NCBI GenBank assembly: GCA_964527785.1
Contig: CAZGNO010000117.1
Location: 1-9,596, forward strand
Origin: JADJXV01 sp964527785
Lineage (GTDB): Bacteria; Bacteroidota; Ignavibacteria; Kapaibacteriales; UBA961
DNA length: 9,596 nucleotides
Reading direction: 5' to 3'
Shown piece by piece: positions 1 through 7,527 of the stretch. A model generated the notes under the pieces. The model did not search any database. It was given only the letters and a program-made list of their open reading frames with translations, and was not told the DNA's origin. A program made the position numbers and the translations under genes. Each line of letters opens with the position of its first letter. Position 1 is the first letter of the stretch.

Positions 1-55
1 TGTCATTGTATTATTTTGTAGGCGGCTCGGCGACTATCAGGAACTCAGAATGACA
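1..55 (-). repeat. 55-bp dispersed-type repeat, left copy
   Basis: This is the inverse complement of bases 9541-9595 with one mismatch (base 49, A here, C in the complement of the other copy). The unit itself begins TGTCATT and ends AATGACA, a 7-bp self-complementary pair, and has a GC-rich core (GGCGGCTCGGCGAC) in an otherwise AT-rich intergenic setting. It lies 35 bases past the stop codon of the rhomboid gene, so a leftward transcript would read through it. It contains no open reading frame. Its position at the very first base of the window suggests a multicopy element at which an assembly stopped. REP-like or MITE-like are both possible; no transposase is present. Confidence 0.93.
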
Positions 56-90
56 CAATTTTGTTTGTGAGCTTTATTTTACCCCACCCC

Positions 91-747
91 CTACACCTTA
101 TTACGTCTCAACGTCTCCCATGCCAATACACCGATACATGGAATAGTAAGCGCAGCCAGCAGAATCGGTTCGACGGCAATAATTTCAGGTAATATTGCAA
201 CCGTAAGTATAATTCCTCCCAATGCGCCACCCAAATGAGCCTCGTGACCTATATTGTCCTTGCCCGACCTCATCCCATACATCGAGAAACCGATATAAAT
301 AAGTGCATACACCCATGCAGGCATCGGAACAGGGAAAAGCGGAACAATGATTCTGCTGTCAGGCATGAGTAATATGCCTGAAAATATTATCCCAGAAACA
401 GCACCTGACGCTCCCACTGCACGGTAATCATCGTTATTGGAATGTATCAGTAGGGCAACCAGATTTCCGCTTATTAAACTCCCAAAGTAAATAATTAACG
501 TCGGTACAGAGCCGAGCATCTGTTCACTCGACCTGCAGAATGAAAATAAACTGACCATGTTAAAGAGCAAATGCGCCCAGTCGGCATGAAGGAAACCGGA
601 CGTAATAAGCCGGTAATACTCGTTATAATGTCGGATACTTCCTGTATGGAAGAGCAGTTTTGAATAAACTTGTTGATTTGAGAAGCCAATAAAAGTAACT
701 ATACTGTTAGCAGCTATAAGCAAAAGAGTAATTGCAATACTATCCAT
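91..747 (-). CDS. Rhomboid family intramembrane serine protease
   Basis: This is a polytopic inner-membrane protease that cleaves transmembrane substrates within the bilayer; the substrate cannot be told from sequence. The 218 residues hold six or seven hydrophobic segments (about 4-22, 57-75, 82-102, 115-128, 142-158, 172-190 and 193-210). The rhomboid signatures are all present: H59 and N63 in HLLFNM (the Asn contributes to the oxyanion hole), nucleophile S114 in GASG, and catalytic H171 in HEAHLGG. Size and layout fit a compact bacterial rhomboid, and the Ser-His dyad looks intact, so it should be active. The gene is the last of the leftward unit, 6 bases after the acetyltransferase stop, with no clear Shine-Dalgarno sequence, which suggests translation linked to the upstream gene. 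No extra soluble domain is visible. Confidence 0.94.
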   Translation of the reverse strand: MDSIAITLLLIAANSIVTFIGFSNQQVYSKLLFHTGSIRHYNEYYRLITSGFLHADWAHLLFNMVSLFSFCRSSEQMLGSVPTLIIYFGSLISGNLVALLIHSNNDDYRAVGASGAVSGIIFSGILLMPDSRIIVPLFPVPMPAWVYALIYIGFSMYGMRSGKDNIGHEAHLGGALGGIILTVAILPEIIAVEPILLAALTIPCIGVLAWETLRRNKV

Positions 748-753
748 ACGTAT

Positions 754-1212
754 TTAGATAATTGAATTTTCTGTTAAGGTTTTGCACATTAGCCGATGAG
801 GAATGCCGACCTCTACAAACGGATCTCCGTTGAATTCATAACCCAGCTTTAGGTAAAATTCTACAGCAGGCTCACGGGCATGAAGCACCATTTCTACAAA
901 ACTGTTTTGTACTGCAATTTGCTCCGAATACTCTACCAATTGCCTTCCTAATCCCATTCCCTGTTTACCACTTGCGACTGACACCTGTCTCATTTGAACT
1001 GTTACCGTATCTATGGGTGTAAGCACTAAACAGCAACAAATTTTTCCTGCTTCATCAAATCCTGCAAGATGAAAGTCAGATGTTTCATTTGCCAGTTGTT
1101 CGGCTGTAAAATCCAGTCCAAGCGGACGGCGCAATACTTCGTAGCGTAATTGTACAGTTTCGGAGTAAAGTTCCGAATTATGTGCAATTATTGAAAATTT
1201 GATTGATTGCAT
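754..1212 (-). CDS. GNAT family N-acetyltransferase
   Basis: This is a predicted cytoplasmic acetyl-CoA-dependent N-acyltransferase of 152 residues, a single GNAT domain. Motif A is seen as MRQVSV followed by the acetyl-CoA pyrophosphate loop Q84-G-M-G87-L-G89 (pattern Q/RxxGxG). The motif B region is about residues 112-125 (REPAVEFYLKLGYE), and the end (VEVGIPHRLMCKTL) is typical of small GNAT proteins. The N-terminal LRYEVLRRPLG stretch resembles the ElaA-like and related stand-alone GNATs. The substrate is unknown and context does not reveal it. It sits 23 bases after the kinase stop and 6 bases before the rhomboid start, so it is probably in the same transcript. No strong ribosome binding site precedes the ATG. 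Confidence 0.88.
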   Translation of the reverse strand: MQSIKFSIIAHNSELYSETVQLRYEVLRRPLGLDFTAEQLANETSDFHLAGFDEAGKICCCLVLTPIDTVTVQMRQVSVASGKQGMGLGRQLVEYSEQIAVQNSFVEMVLHAREPAVEFYLKLGYEFNGDPFVEVGIPHRLMCKTLTENSII

Positions 1213-1235
1213 CTATGAATATTACAAAATTTACT

Positions 1236-2999
1236 TTATTCGGAAGCAACGGGAAGCTCAACAACAAAGGTCGCTCCATAGCCAAGAACACTTTCAGCCC
1301 ATACCCTACCATTCATCGCCTCTGATAATTTTTTTACAATTGCCAACCCTAAGCCGGTAGAACTTTCCCCTCCGGTCGGTTGGGCAGAAAGCCGAGCGAA
1401 CTTTTTGAATAATTTTGTTTTATCTTCCTGTGAAATTCCCGGTCCTTCGTCTATCACATTGATTCTTACTACGCTGTTTTCTGTCTCAGTTTTTATCCAA
1501 ATATCTTTTCCGAACGGTGAATATTTTATTGCATTTGAAATAAGGTTTTCCATAATTTCCAGAAATGCATTACTGTCAGCAAACACTTGCATTGTACGCT
1601 CTTTATGCCAATGAATTGCAATGCTTTTCGATACTGCCTGCGGTTCTAGCATTTCAACTGCATTTTGAATTATACTTTCACAATCAAATGATGATAATTG
1701 AATGGTATATTTACCTGATTCCAAGGCATGAGTATTGAGAAGATTAGTAATAATATCGTTCATACGTTGAACCGACTTCTCAATTTCAGCAATCCTGTCG
1801 CGAGCTTCTTCAGCCCTGCCCTTTTCATAATACATTTTAATAAGCCCGCTTTGCAAAAGAATACCTCCAAGCGGGTTTCTCAAATCATGGGCAGCAATTC
1901 CGAGAATTTCATCCTTTTCCTGATTGCTCATCAGCAGTTCGTTGGTTCGCTCTTCAACTCTTTTTTCAAGTTCACGATTGAGTTTAAGGATTTCATTTTC
2001 TGCAATTTTTCTGTCGGTAATGTCTGCATCGGTTCCTACAAGTTCGCACAGAGCCCCATTTTCATCGGTTTTAACTGCACATTGCGACAGCAAATATCGA
2101 ACCTCACCATCAGGGCGAATAATCTTGGATTCCCAAACTGCCGATTTTTGATTTTCATAAATCTCTCTTATTTTACCGCGTACCATTTCTCGGTCTTCGG
2201 GATGAATAAGTCTGGCGAATCCTTCTGCTGAGTTTGGCAGTTCATTATTTGTAAGTCCGAATATTCTAAACAGCCCCGGAGACCACACAACAATATTTTT
2301 TCTTATATCCCAACTCCAATTACCTACTCTGCCCATAATCTGTGCCTTGATATATTTTTGCTCATTGTCCCTTAGCTTTTCAACTAGTTCAAAATGAGTG
2401 GTCATATCTCTAATGGATACAGCAATGGTTCGGCGATTGTTCAACACAAAATAAGTCATCGTAATGTCTACAGGAAATGATGTCCCGTCTGATCTTTTGT
2501 GCAGCCGATATTCAACCCGTACCGCCTCCTGTGCAAGCGCAGCTTTTGACTCTTCAAGCTGTGCAGTTATATCGAGAACAATCAAATTACTCAGAAATTC
2601 TTCTCTGGTATAGCCATACATTTTACACGCAGTTTGATTAACCTCCACAAATCTTAGTGTCTCTCTGTCAACAATAAACAGTGCGTCGTTCGCAACATCG
2701 AAGACACTTTTGTATTTTGTTTCGCTGGTGATGATTTCTTGCTCATTAATAATGAGATTGTCCTCAATCTTTGCCAGATAGCGTTGCCATTTTCTGCAAA
2801 ACAAATAAAAAAGACAAGAAGTAGTGCCCACAAAGAACATTCCTTTTGCAATGGAATATCCTTGTAACTTTTCAAAACTGTCTGCAAAAAGAACACCAAT
2901 GAATTTGTCAGAAAAAAATATCCACAAGCCGGAAATGAATGCGTAAAGAACGGCTAACTGAAGAATTTTTTTTTGACGATTCGACGTAGAAGTTTCCAT
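1236..2999 (-). CDS. Membrane-bound PAS-PAS sensor histidine kinase
   Basis: This is a sensor kinase that autophosphorylates on histidine and passes phosphate to a response regulator not seen in this window. An ATG at 3059 would give 607 residues; I prefer the ATG at 2999 (residue 21 of that frame, 587 residues) because AAGG lies 5 bases before it and the first 20 residues of the longer form show nothing conserved. In the 607 numbering, two membrane segments (about 32-49 and 72-88) flank a short external loop of a type common in PAS kinases. PAS1 is about 112-225, PAS2 about 235-350 with a PAC end (GTDADITDRK), then a coiled-coil linker (355-385). The HisKA box has H391 in AAHDLRNP. The ATPase domain has N box N505/N509, G1 box DEGPGI (537-542) and G2 box TGLGLAI (568-574). 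All catalytic motifs look intact. It follows hmgA by 91 bases (31 from the longer start). Confidence 0.95.
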   Translation of the reverse strand: METSTSNRQKKILQLAVLYAFISGLWIFFSDKFIGVLFADSFEKLQGYSIAKGMFFVGTTSCLFYLFCRKWQRYLAKIEDNLIINEQEIITSETKYKSVFDVANDALFIVDRETLRFVEVNQTACKMYGYTREEFLSNLIVLDITAQLEESKAALAQEAVRVEYRLHKRSDGTSFPVDITMTYFVLNNRRTIAVSIRDMTTHFELVEKLRDNEQKYIKAQIMGRVGNWSWDIRKNIVVWSPGLFRIFGLTNNELPNSAEGFARLIHPEDREMVRGKIREIYENQKSAVWESKIIRPDGEVRYLLSQCAVKTDENGALCELVGTDADITDRKIAENEILKLNRELEKRVEERTNELLMSNQEKDEILGIAAHDLRNPLGGILLQSGLIKMYYEKGRAEEARDRIAEIEKSVQRMNDIITNLLNTHALESGKYTIQLSSFDCESIIQNAVEMLEPQAVSKSIAIHWHKERTMQVFADSNAFLEIMENLISNAIKYSPFGKDIWIKTETENSVVRINVIDEGPGISQEDKTKLFKKFARLSAQPTGGESSTGLGLAIVKKLSEAMNGRVWAESVLGYGATFVVELPVASE

Positions 3000-3090
3000 T
3001 GTCGCCTTGACTATGCTGATTTGAAAAGAATGTCCACAGAAAAAGACCTGTTTTTCCATAGACTACCGCTATACACACTACCACAAACTA

Positions 3091-4377
3091 TCATCGTCCG
3101 AATTCAGGTTTTAGACCCTGCCAACACTCAAAATAATCCATTTGTAACTCACCGGTTTCGAGTGCATATTTAGTAGGGCGGCACACAAATCGTGTTTCGA
3201 ACATAAATGCTAATGTATTATCCAAATAATGCGGTTTTAATTCTGAGGTACTTGCTTTCTGATAGGTTGCAGCATCAGGTCCATGCCCCGACATACAATT
3301 ATGCAAGCTGCATCCTCCCGGCACAAATCCTTCTGCTTTAGCATCATACGCACCGAATATCAGTCCCATAAATTCATTCATAAAGTTACGGTGGAACCAT
3401 GGCGGACGGAAAGTATGCTCGGCTACCATCCAGCGGGGAGGGAATATTACAAAATCACAATTTGCCGTCCCGGGAATTTCACTCGGAGCTGTGAGGACAG
3501 TATAGATAGACGGATCGGGATGATCAAATGTAACAGTATTAATACAATTAAAGTTCGCTAAATCATATTTATACGGAGCATAATTGCCATGCCATGCAAC
3601 TACATTCAGCGGTGAATGATCCAGTTCGGATTCCCATAAATTCCCCAAGAACTTTGCAACAACCTTGAACTCCCCTTCTTTATCCTCGAAAGCGGCAACA
3701 GGTGTCAGAAAATCGCGAGGATTTGCCAGACCATTGGCACCAATCGGACCTAAATCAGGCAAACGGAACATTGCGCCGTAGTTTTCACAAATATATCCTC
3801 GTGATGCACCCTCCGGTAACTCTACGCGGAATTTAATCCCGCGAGGAATTACACAAATTTCTCCGGGAGCTACTTCCAAATATCCCATTTCTGTAAAAAT
3901 TATCAAGCGTCCCATTTGCGGAACTATCAGCATTTCACCGTCGGCATCATAGAAAAAAGTATTTACCATCGAATCGTTGGCAGCATATACATGAATTCCT
4001 ACACCTGAATGCGCACTCGAATCACCATTTCCCGCCATCGTTATAATACCCTCTACAAAATTTGTTCGTACAGTAGGAATTGGAACAGGACTCCAACGAA
4101 GTTGGTTGGGCGGAGTTGTGAGTTCGTCGAAGGGTGTGGATCTGAGGAGTCCGTTGGAAATCTGTACATACGGCTTATGAACTACCGACGGACGAATGCG
4201 GTAAAGCCAGCTTCGTTGATTAGTATGGCGCGGTGCAGTGAATGCAGTACCACTTACTTGCTCGGCATAGAGTCCGAAGGGGGCTTTTTGAGGAGAATTT
4301 TGACCCTTCGGGAGCGCACCATCTACAGCTTCCGAAGCAAATTCATTACCAAAACCTGAGTTATAACGAAATGTCAT
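3091..4377 (-). CDS. hmgA: Homogentisate 1,2-dioxygenase
   Basis: This is a cytoplasmic non-haem Fe(II) ring-cleaving enzyme: homogentisate + O2 gives 4-maleylacetoacetate, in tyrosine/phenylalanine breakdown. The start at 4377 gives 428 residues, close to bacterial HmgA and human HGD. It begins with the typical YNSGFGNEFASEA sequence and is preceded by AGGA 7 bases upstream; the open frame continues to 4464 but those 29 codons are not conserved. By similarity to human HGD, the iron ligands are H329 (PPWFHRN), E335 (NEFMG) and H365 (SGHGPDA), and the acid/base histidine is H263 (WHGNYAPYKY). All are present, so it should be active. Neighbouring pathway genes (hpd, maiA, fahA) are absent from the window, so the pathway must be encoded elsewhere. 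It is the first gene of the leftward unit, with a promoter at 4405-4434. Confidence 0.98.
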   Translation of the reverse strand: MTFRYNSGFGNEFASEAVDGALPKGQNSPQKAPFGLYAEQVSGTAFTAPRHTNQRSWLYRIRPSVVHKPYVQISNGLLRSTPFDELTTPPNQLRWSPVPIPTVRTNFVEGIITMAGNGDSSAHSGVGIHVYAANDSMVNTFFYDADGEMLIVPQMGRLIIFTEMGYLEVAPGEICVIPRGIKFRVELPEGASRGYICENYGAMFRLPDLGPIGANGLANPRDFLTPVAAFEDKEGEFKVVAKFLGNLWESELDHSPLNVVAWHGNYAPYKYDLANFNCINTVTFDHPDPSIYTVLTAPSEIPGTANCDFVIFPPRWMVAEHTFRPPWFHRNFMNEFMGLIFGAYDAKAEGFVPGGCSLHNCMSGHGPDAATYQKASTSELKPHYLDNTLAFMFETRFVCRPTKYALETGELQMDYFECWQGLKPEFGR

Positions 4378-4384
4378 TGTAGTT

Positions 4385-4391
4385 TCCTCTC
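4385..4391 (-). promoter_or_regulatory. Ribosome binding site of hmgA
   Basis: On the minus strand GAGAGGA precedes the ATG at 4377 with 7 bases between. It is the best Shine-Dalgarno match in the window and fixes the hmgA start 29 codons inside the longest open frame. Most other starts here have no such site. Confidence 0.75.
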
Positions 4392-4404
4392 TAATATGAG
4401 TTTG

Positions 4405-4434
4405 ATTATATCGTTGCAATTTTATCAACGGCAA
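4405..4434 (-). promoter_or_regulatory. Predicted hmgA promoter with an inverted repeat in the spacer
   Basis: Read on the minus strand, TTGCCG (4434-4429) and a consensus TATAAT (4410-4405) are separated by 18 bases. This would place the transcript start about 20 bases before the hmgA ATG. The spacer holds the inverted repeat CGTTG-N9-CAACG (4412-4430), overlapping the last two bases of the -35 box. That is where a repressor would block RNA polymerase, so it is a plausible operator for induction by the aromatic substrate. An alternative Bacteroidota-like TAnnTTTG box (TATTTTTG, 4439-4432) overlaps the -35, but has no well-spaced TTTG partner. Confidence 0.5.
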
Positions 4435-4651
4435 AAATACAATTCGAATACGGCATTTCAACAAAAAATTTGCTTCTTAGACAATACTTTTACTTATTAG
4501 GTGATGATGATTGTACGAAAGTAAGAATTGAAGAGGAATTTAGTCATTCAAAAAACAAATCAGAACATAAGAATTTTGTCAATTTTTGATGTAAAAATCT
4601 ATGTATAGGAAATATACTTGCGATCCACATACTGATACTGTAGATATTTTT

Positions 4652-4661
4652 TATAATTTTG
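4652..4661 (+). promoter_or_regulatory. Possible -10/-7 element of the rightward T9SS protein gene
   Basis: TATAAT and the Bacteroidota-type TAnnTTTG (TAATTTTG) overlap here. The expected upstream boxes (TTGACA about 17 bases, or TTTG about 19 bases upstream) are not recognisable, so this is a weak call based on one half of a promoter in the right place. Confidence 0.25.
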
Positions 4662-4745
4662 CTGTAAACTATTATAAGTGTTCTTAAATTGATGTTTTAA
4701 AGGAATTACTTTACTGCCGTTTTCAAGTTTTAACGTATACTAGTT

Positions 4746-7427
4746 ATGAAAAAAATAATACTATTTCTCTACTCGTTATTCGTATTTATTTTAACGAATA
4801 CACTTTCGGCGCAATTGGTTTGGGAAAAATTCGGTGATTTGAAATTTCCTCGCCATCGTCATTGCGCTGTTCAGATTAGCAACAGTGAAATTCTTGTTAT
4901 AGGTGGCACGAGTATAGCCGGAGCAGTTGGGACTCCGTTGTCGTCCTGTGAAATTATTGATATAAGTAAGAGGACAATATCACTTGCATCAAACATGAAT
5001 ATTCCGAGGCATACTTTTATTTCATTATTGACCAAAGATTCAAATATTGTTGTAATTAGCGGATTTTCAAACGATCCTTCCACCGGAGTTACAAAATCAT
5101 GTGAACTTTTTGATAAGAAGACAAGAACTTGGAAAGTTCTTGGTAACTTAATCATACCGCGATTTCAGCACAATGCAGAATTTATTAACGACCATGAAAT
5201 CTTAGTCGTTGGCGGTAGGCATAATGACTCATATTACACTGTAATGCCGGATGCAGAAATTTTTGATATTAACACCGGTACCAGCCGGTTAATAAATAAA
5301 TATGTTTCCCCAATCAGTGATGGTGTGAGCGGTTATACATCCAACGGCAAGCTGGTTGTATTCGGCGGTAGAGAAGGAGGTACGAACAGCACAAGAAGTA
5401 AGTATGTTTATTCATACAACAAGCTGGCAGAAACATGGGAACGAATTGATTCTGTCAACGAAAAGGTTCAAAAACCATTCATGTTCAAGTTATCTGATAA
5501 TAAGCTCTTCTTGTATGGAGGCAGTATAAATGAAGAAAGTAAAACAATTTTTTCTCATGATGTTTACATTGAAAATCAAGGGAAATTCAAACAAGTTGGA
5601 CGAACACTCGACAGCAGATTCAGGAATTCAATTTCTCAGTTTAATAATGAATCGGTATTAATAATGGGTGGCATTATAGACGATAAAGACAAGTATTTCG
5701 ATTGTACAGTTACAAACAAATGTGAGTGGTTTAACATTAATAATTTTCAAACATCTGTCGGTCCGAACCTTAATATTCCTAGGAGTACTTTTTGTTCAGT
5801 ATCTTTGCCATCAATTAACAATCAGCTCAATAAAACAATTGTGGCAATAGGTGGAAATGGCAAAGGTGATACTATTTTATCCTCTGTTGAAATTCTCGAA
5901 CCTATCAATACCCCATGTAACCCAAATAGTGCTGAATCACTTCAATTACCAAACCTTTATGCATCAGTCGTCAGTATATCTTTCGATAAAAAAACTTTAA
6001 CAACCCCATATTCTATAAGTCTTTGTCCTGATAACAAACTTCTTATTATTCAGATGCAGGGTGCGGAAGTAAACTCTTCCCCAGAAAAATCATATGGTAA
6101 AGTTACATCATACTCAAGTGCAGGTAATTATGAGTTTATTCGTGTTGAAAGTGTTAAGGATAACATTATAACTCTCAGCAAACCATTAACACGACTGTAT
6201 GACGTTGTTGGGAAAGTCCAAATCGTTCGTGTTCCCGAATTCAAAAACTTAACAATTTCCGATAAGTTGTTATGCCCTAAATGGAATGATACAATCTTCG
6301 GTGTAATTGCATTTTCAGTCTCAGATACGCTGAAGTTACACCAATCCATAATTGCTGATGGCTCAGGTTTTTCCGGTGGTAGGGCTGTTAATGCTGTTGC
6401 TACTGCGCAAGAACATTTGGATGTCTACTTCGGCAAAGAGGATTCATCCAAGTATGCACTTAAAGGAAATGGTATTTCCAATTATCTCGGCAATGAACAT
6501 CGAGCTGCTCGAGGTGCTGTTGCAAATGCAGGGGGTGGAGGTAATAACCATAATGCCGGTGGAGGTGGAGGTGCAAACGGAGGATGTGGAGGAAAAGGTG
6601 GATTTGGATGGGATCTGATGGAAAAAGGTAATAAAGAAGATGCGCAGGGCATCGGAGGATATCCTATAAACAATACAGGAAACAAAATCTTCATGGGTGG
6701 TGGTGGAGGTGCAGGTCATTCCAATGAAGCATCAGGTACAAACGGAGGTAATGGAGGTGGAATTATTATCATTGACGCTAATTTAATTGTTGCTGAAGGA
6801 GGTCAAATCTCTGCAAAAGGAAAATCTGTGGAAAGTGCCCCTTATGATGGTTCCGGTGGTGGTGGTGGTGGTGGTACTGTTATCATCAAGACAAACAAGA
6901 TTGTTGGAAATCTTTCTATAGAATCTTATGGAGGCGGTGGTGGAGGTGTTACTTTCCATAGGGATGGACCCGGCGGCGGTGGTGGTGGCGGCGTAATAGG
7001 ATTTTCACTACCAGCTGTTCCAAATGGAGCAAATATTGATTTCAGAGGGGGCTATGGAGGTAAAAGCAGAACTTTGGAAGATTATGGTCAGTCAGATGGG
7101 TGCGACGGAGTACTTTTAAACAATGTTGATATTCCGGGTGATCATACGATTTTAGGAGATATAGGAGAAGAAATCCCAATTCATAGTGATGAAGTAAGGA
7201 TATACCCTCTTCCGGCAGATGAGACAGTAACCATCAGTTCAAGTAATGATTTTGTTGCTACTTCATGTATAATCTATGATATATTGGGCAATTATGTAAG
7301 GAATGGACAAAAAAATGCTTTGGGAGACTGGCAAGTTGATGTTAGTAATTTGGATTCAGGTGTCTTCTTCGGTATTCTTTCTTTAAATTCCGAATCTAAA
7401 ATGGTTCGTGTTTTAGTAAGACACTAA
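4746..7427 (+). CDS. Secreted Kelch-propeller / Gly-rich repeat protein with T9SS sorting domain
   Basis: This is a predicted surface or secreted protein of 893 residues with no known enzyme motif. A signal peptide covers 1-22 (cut after SA, before Q23). A Kelch-type beta-propeller covers about 25-386: blade motifs of the form hydrophobic-GG recur at 51 (VIGGT), 103 (VISGF, degenerate), 154, 205, 256, 306 and 367, spaced 50-52 residues except the last (61), which fits seven blades. A module at about 396-545 (LLIIQMQGAEV, YEFIRVESV, VQIVRVPEF, ADGSGFSGG) resembles one I know from AgmC-like Gly-rich surface proteins. A Gly-rich stretch (590-775) alternates GGGGGG loops with short strands (GIIIIDANLIVAEGGQISA), suggesting beta-helix coils. 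The end (815-893: RIYPLPADE, then VRVLVRH) is a T9SS type A sorting domain. Binding or adhesion is inferred only. The start has no Shine-Dalgarno sequence, but the signal peptide fixes it. Confidence 0.9.
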   Translation: MKKIILFLYSLFVFILTNTLSAQLVWEKFGDLKFPRHRHCAVQISNSEILVIGGTSIAGAVGTPLSSCEIIDISKRTISLASNMNIPRHTFISLLTKDSNIVVISGFSNDPSTGVTKSCELFDKKTRTWKVLGNLIIPRFQHNAEFINDHEILVVGGRHNDSYYTVMPDAEIFDINTGTSRLINKYVSPISDGVSGYTSNGKLVVFGGREGGTNSTRSKYVYSYNKLAETWERIDSVNEKVQKPFMFKLSDNKLFLYGGSINEESKTIFSHDVYIENQGKFKQVGRTLDSRFRNSISQFNNESVLIMGGIIDDKDKYFDCTVTNKCEWFNINNFQTSVGPNLNIPRSTFCSVSLPSINNQLNKTIVAIGGNGKGDTILSSVEILEPINTPCNPNSAESLQLPNLYASVVSISFDKKTLTTPYSISLCPDNKLLIIQMQGAEVNSSPEKSYGKVTSYSSAGNYEFIRVESVKDNIITLSKPLTRLYDVVGKVQIVRVPEFKNLTISDKLLCPKWNDTIFGVIAFSVSDTLKLHQSIIADGSGFSGGRAVNAVATAQEHLDVYFGKEDSSKYALKGNGISNYLGNEHRAARGAVANAGGGGNNHNAGGGGGANGGCGGKGGFGWDLMEKGNKEDAQGIGGYPINNTGNKIFMGGGGGAGHSNEASGTNGGNGGGIIIIDANLIVAEGGQISAKGKSVESAPYDGSGGGGGGGTVIIKTNKIVGNLSIESYGGGGGGVTFHRDGPGGGGGGGVIGFSLPAVPNGANIDFRGGYGGKSRTLEDYGQSDGCDGVLLNNVDIPGDHTILGDIGEEIPIHSDEVRIYPLPADETVTISSSNDFVATSCIIYDILGNYVRNGQKNALGDWQVDVSNLDSGVFFGILSLNSESKMVRVLVRH
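6855..6875 (+). repeat. (GGT)7 trinucleotide microsatellite
   Basis: Seven exact GGT units lie in frame and encode Gly704-Gly710 of the T9SS protein. Slippage would add or remove glycines without breaking the frame. A second, mixed GGC/GGT run encodes Gly743-Gly749 at about 6972-6992. Confidence 0.9.
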
Positions 7428-7466
7428 AACTGTTGATTTAAATAAACTAAAACCCAATACCCTACT

Positions 7467-7527
7467 ATGCTCCATATCCCGACTTCTTAGAATAGTATCG
7501 GTATAGTCAGTTTATTTTTCATTTCGT
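7467..7527 (+). pseudogene. Out-of-frame N-terminal remnant of the AhpD-like gene
   Basis: Reading from ATG 7467 gives MLHIPTS, then TAG (7488-7490), then NSIGIVSLF. Dropping one T from the five-T run at 7515-7519 brings the frame into SFR, joined to METAIP of the downstream gene. The composite MLHIPTSxNSIGIVSLFSFR-METAIP matches, from memory of the family, the usual start of these proteins (M-P-H-I..., LPGIxGLFxFRPETAxPL). So the full-length gene probably began at 7467 and has acquired one nonsense and one frameshift change, unless one or both are sequencing or assembly errors. Confidence 0.6.

Larger units (their letters stand above)
4378..4745. other. Divergent intergenic region between hmgA and the T9SS protein gene
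   Basis: This is 368 bases of AT-rich non-coding DNA between divergent genes. The left end holds the hmgA ribosome binding site and promoter. The middle has only weak structures: an ATTCGAAT palindrome at 4442-4449 and an AT-only stem ATTTTT/AAAAAT at 4582-4598. On the right, TATAAT (4652-4657) overlaps TAATTTTG (4654-4661), which fits the Bacteroidota TAnnTTTG -7 element, about 85 bases before the ATG at 4746. Neither has a convincing upstream partner box. I see no open frame with coding character and no RNA gene. Confidence 0.6.

Noticed and set aside
1728..2231. A 167-codon plus-strand open frame inside the kinase gene.
   Set aside because: It lies antisense to the conserved HisKA and PAS2 coding sequence, and its translation looks like a random shadow.
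4372..4381. TGTCATTGTA, identical to the first ten bases of the edge repeat.
   Set aside because: It spans the hmgA start codon and the match stops after ten bases; no core or second end follows. Most likely chance.
4378..4464. The hmgA open frame extends 29 codons upstream to an ATG at 4464.
   Set aside because: The extension has no family similarity, overlaps the predicted promoter, and the ATG at 4377 has a well-spaced AGGA.
6444..6719. Minus-strand open frames rich in Pro/Ser opposite the Gly-rich coding region.
   Set aside because: They are mirror frames of GGN codons in the T9SS protein gene and have no start context or similarity.
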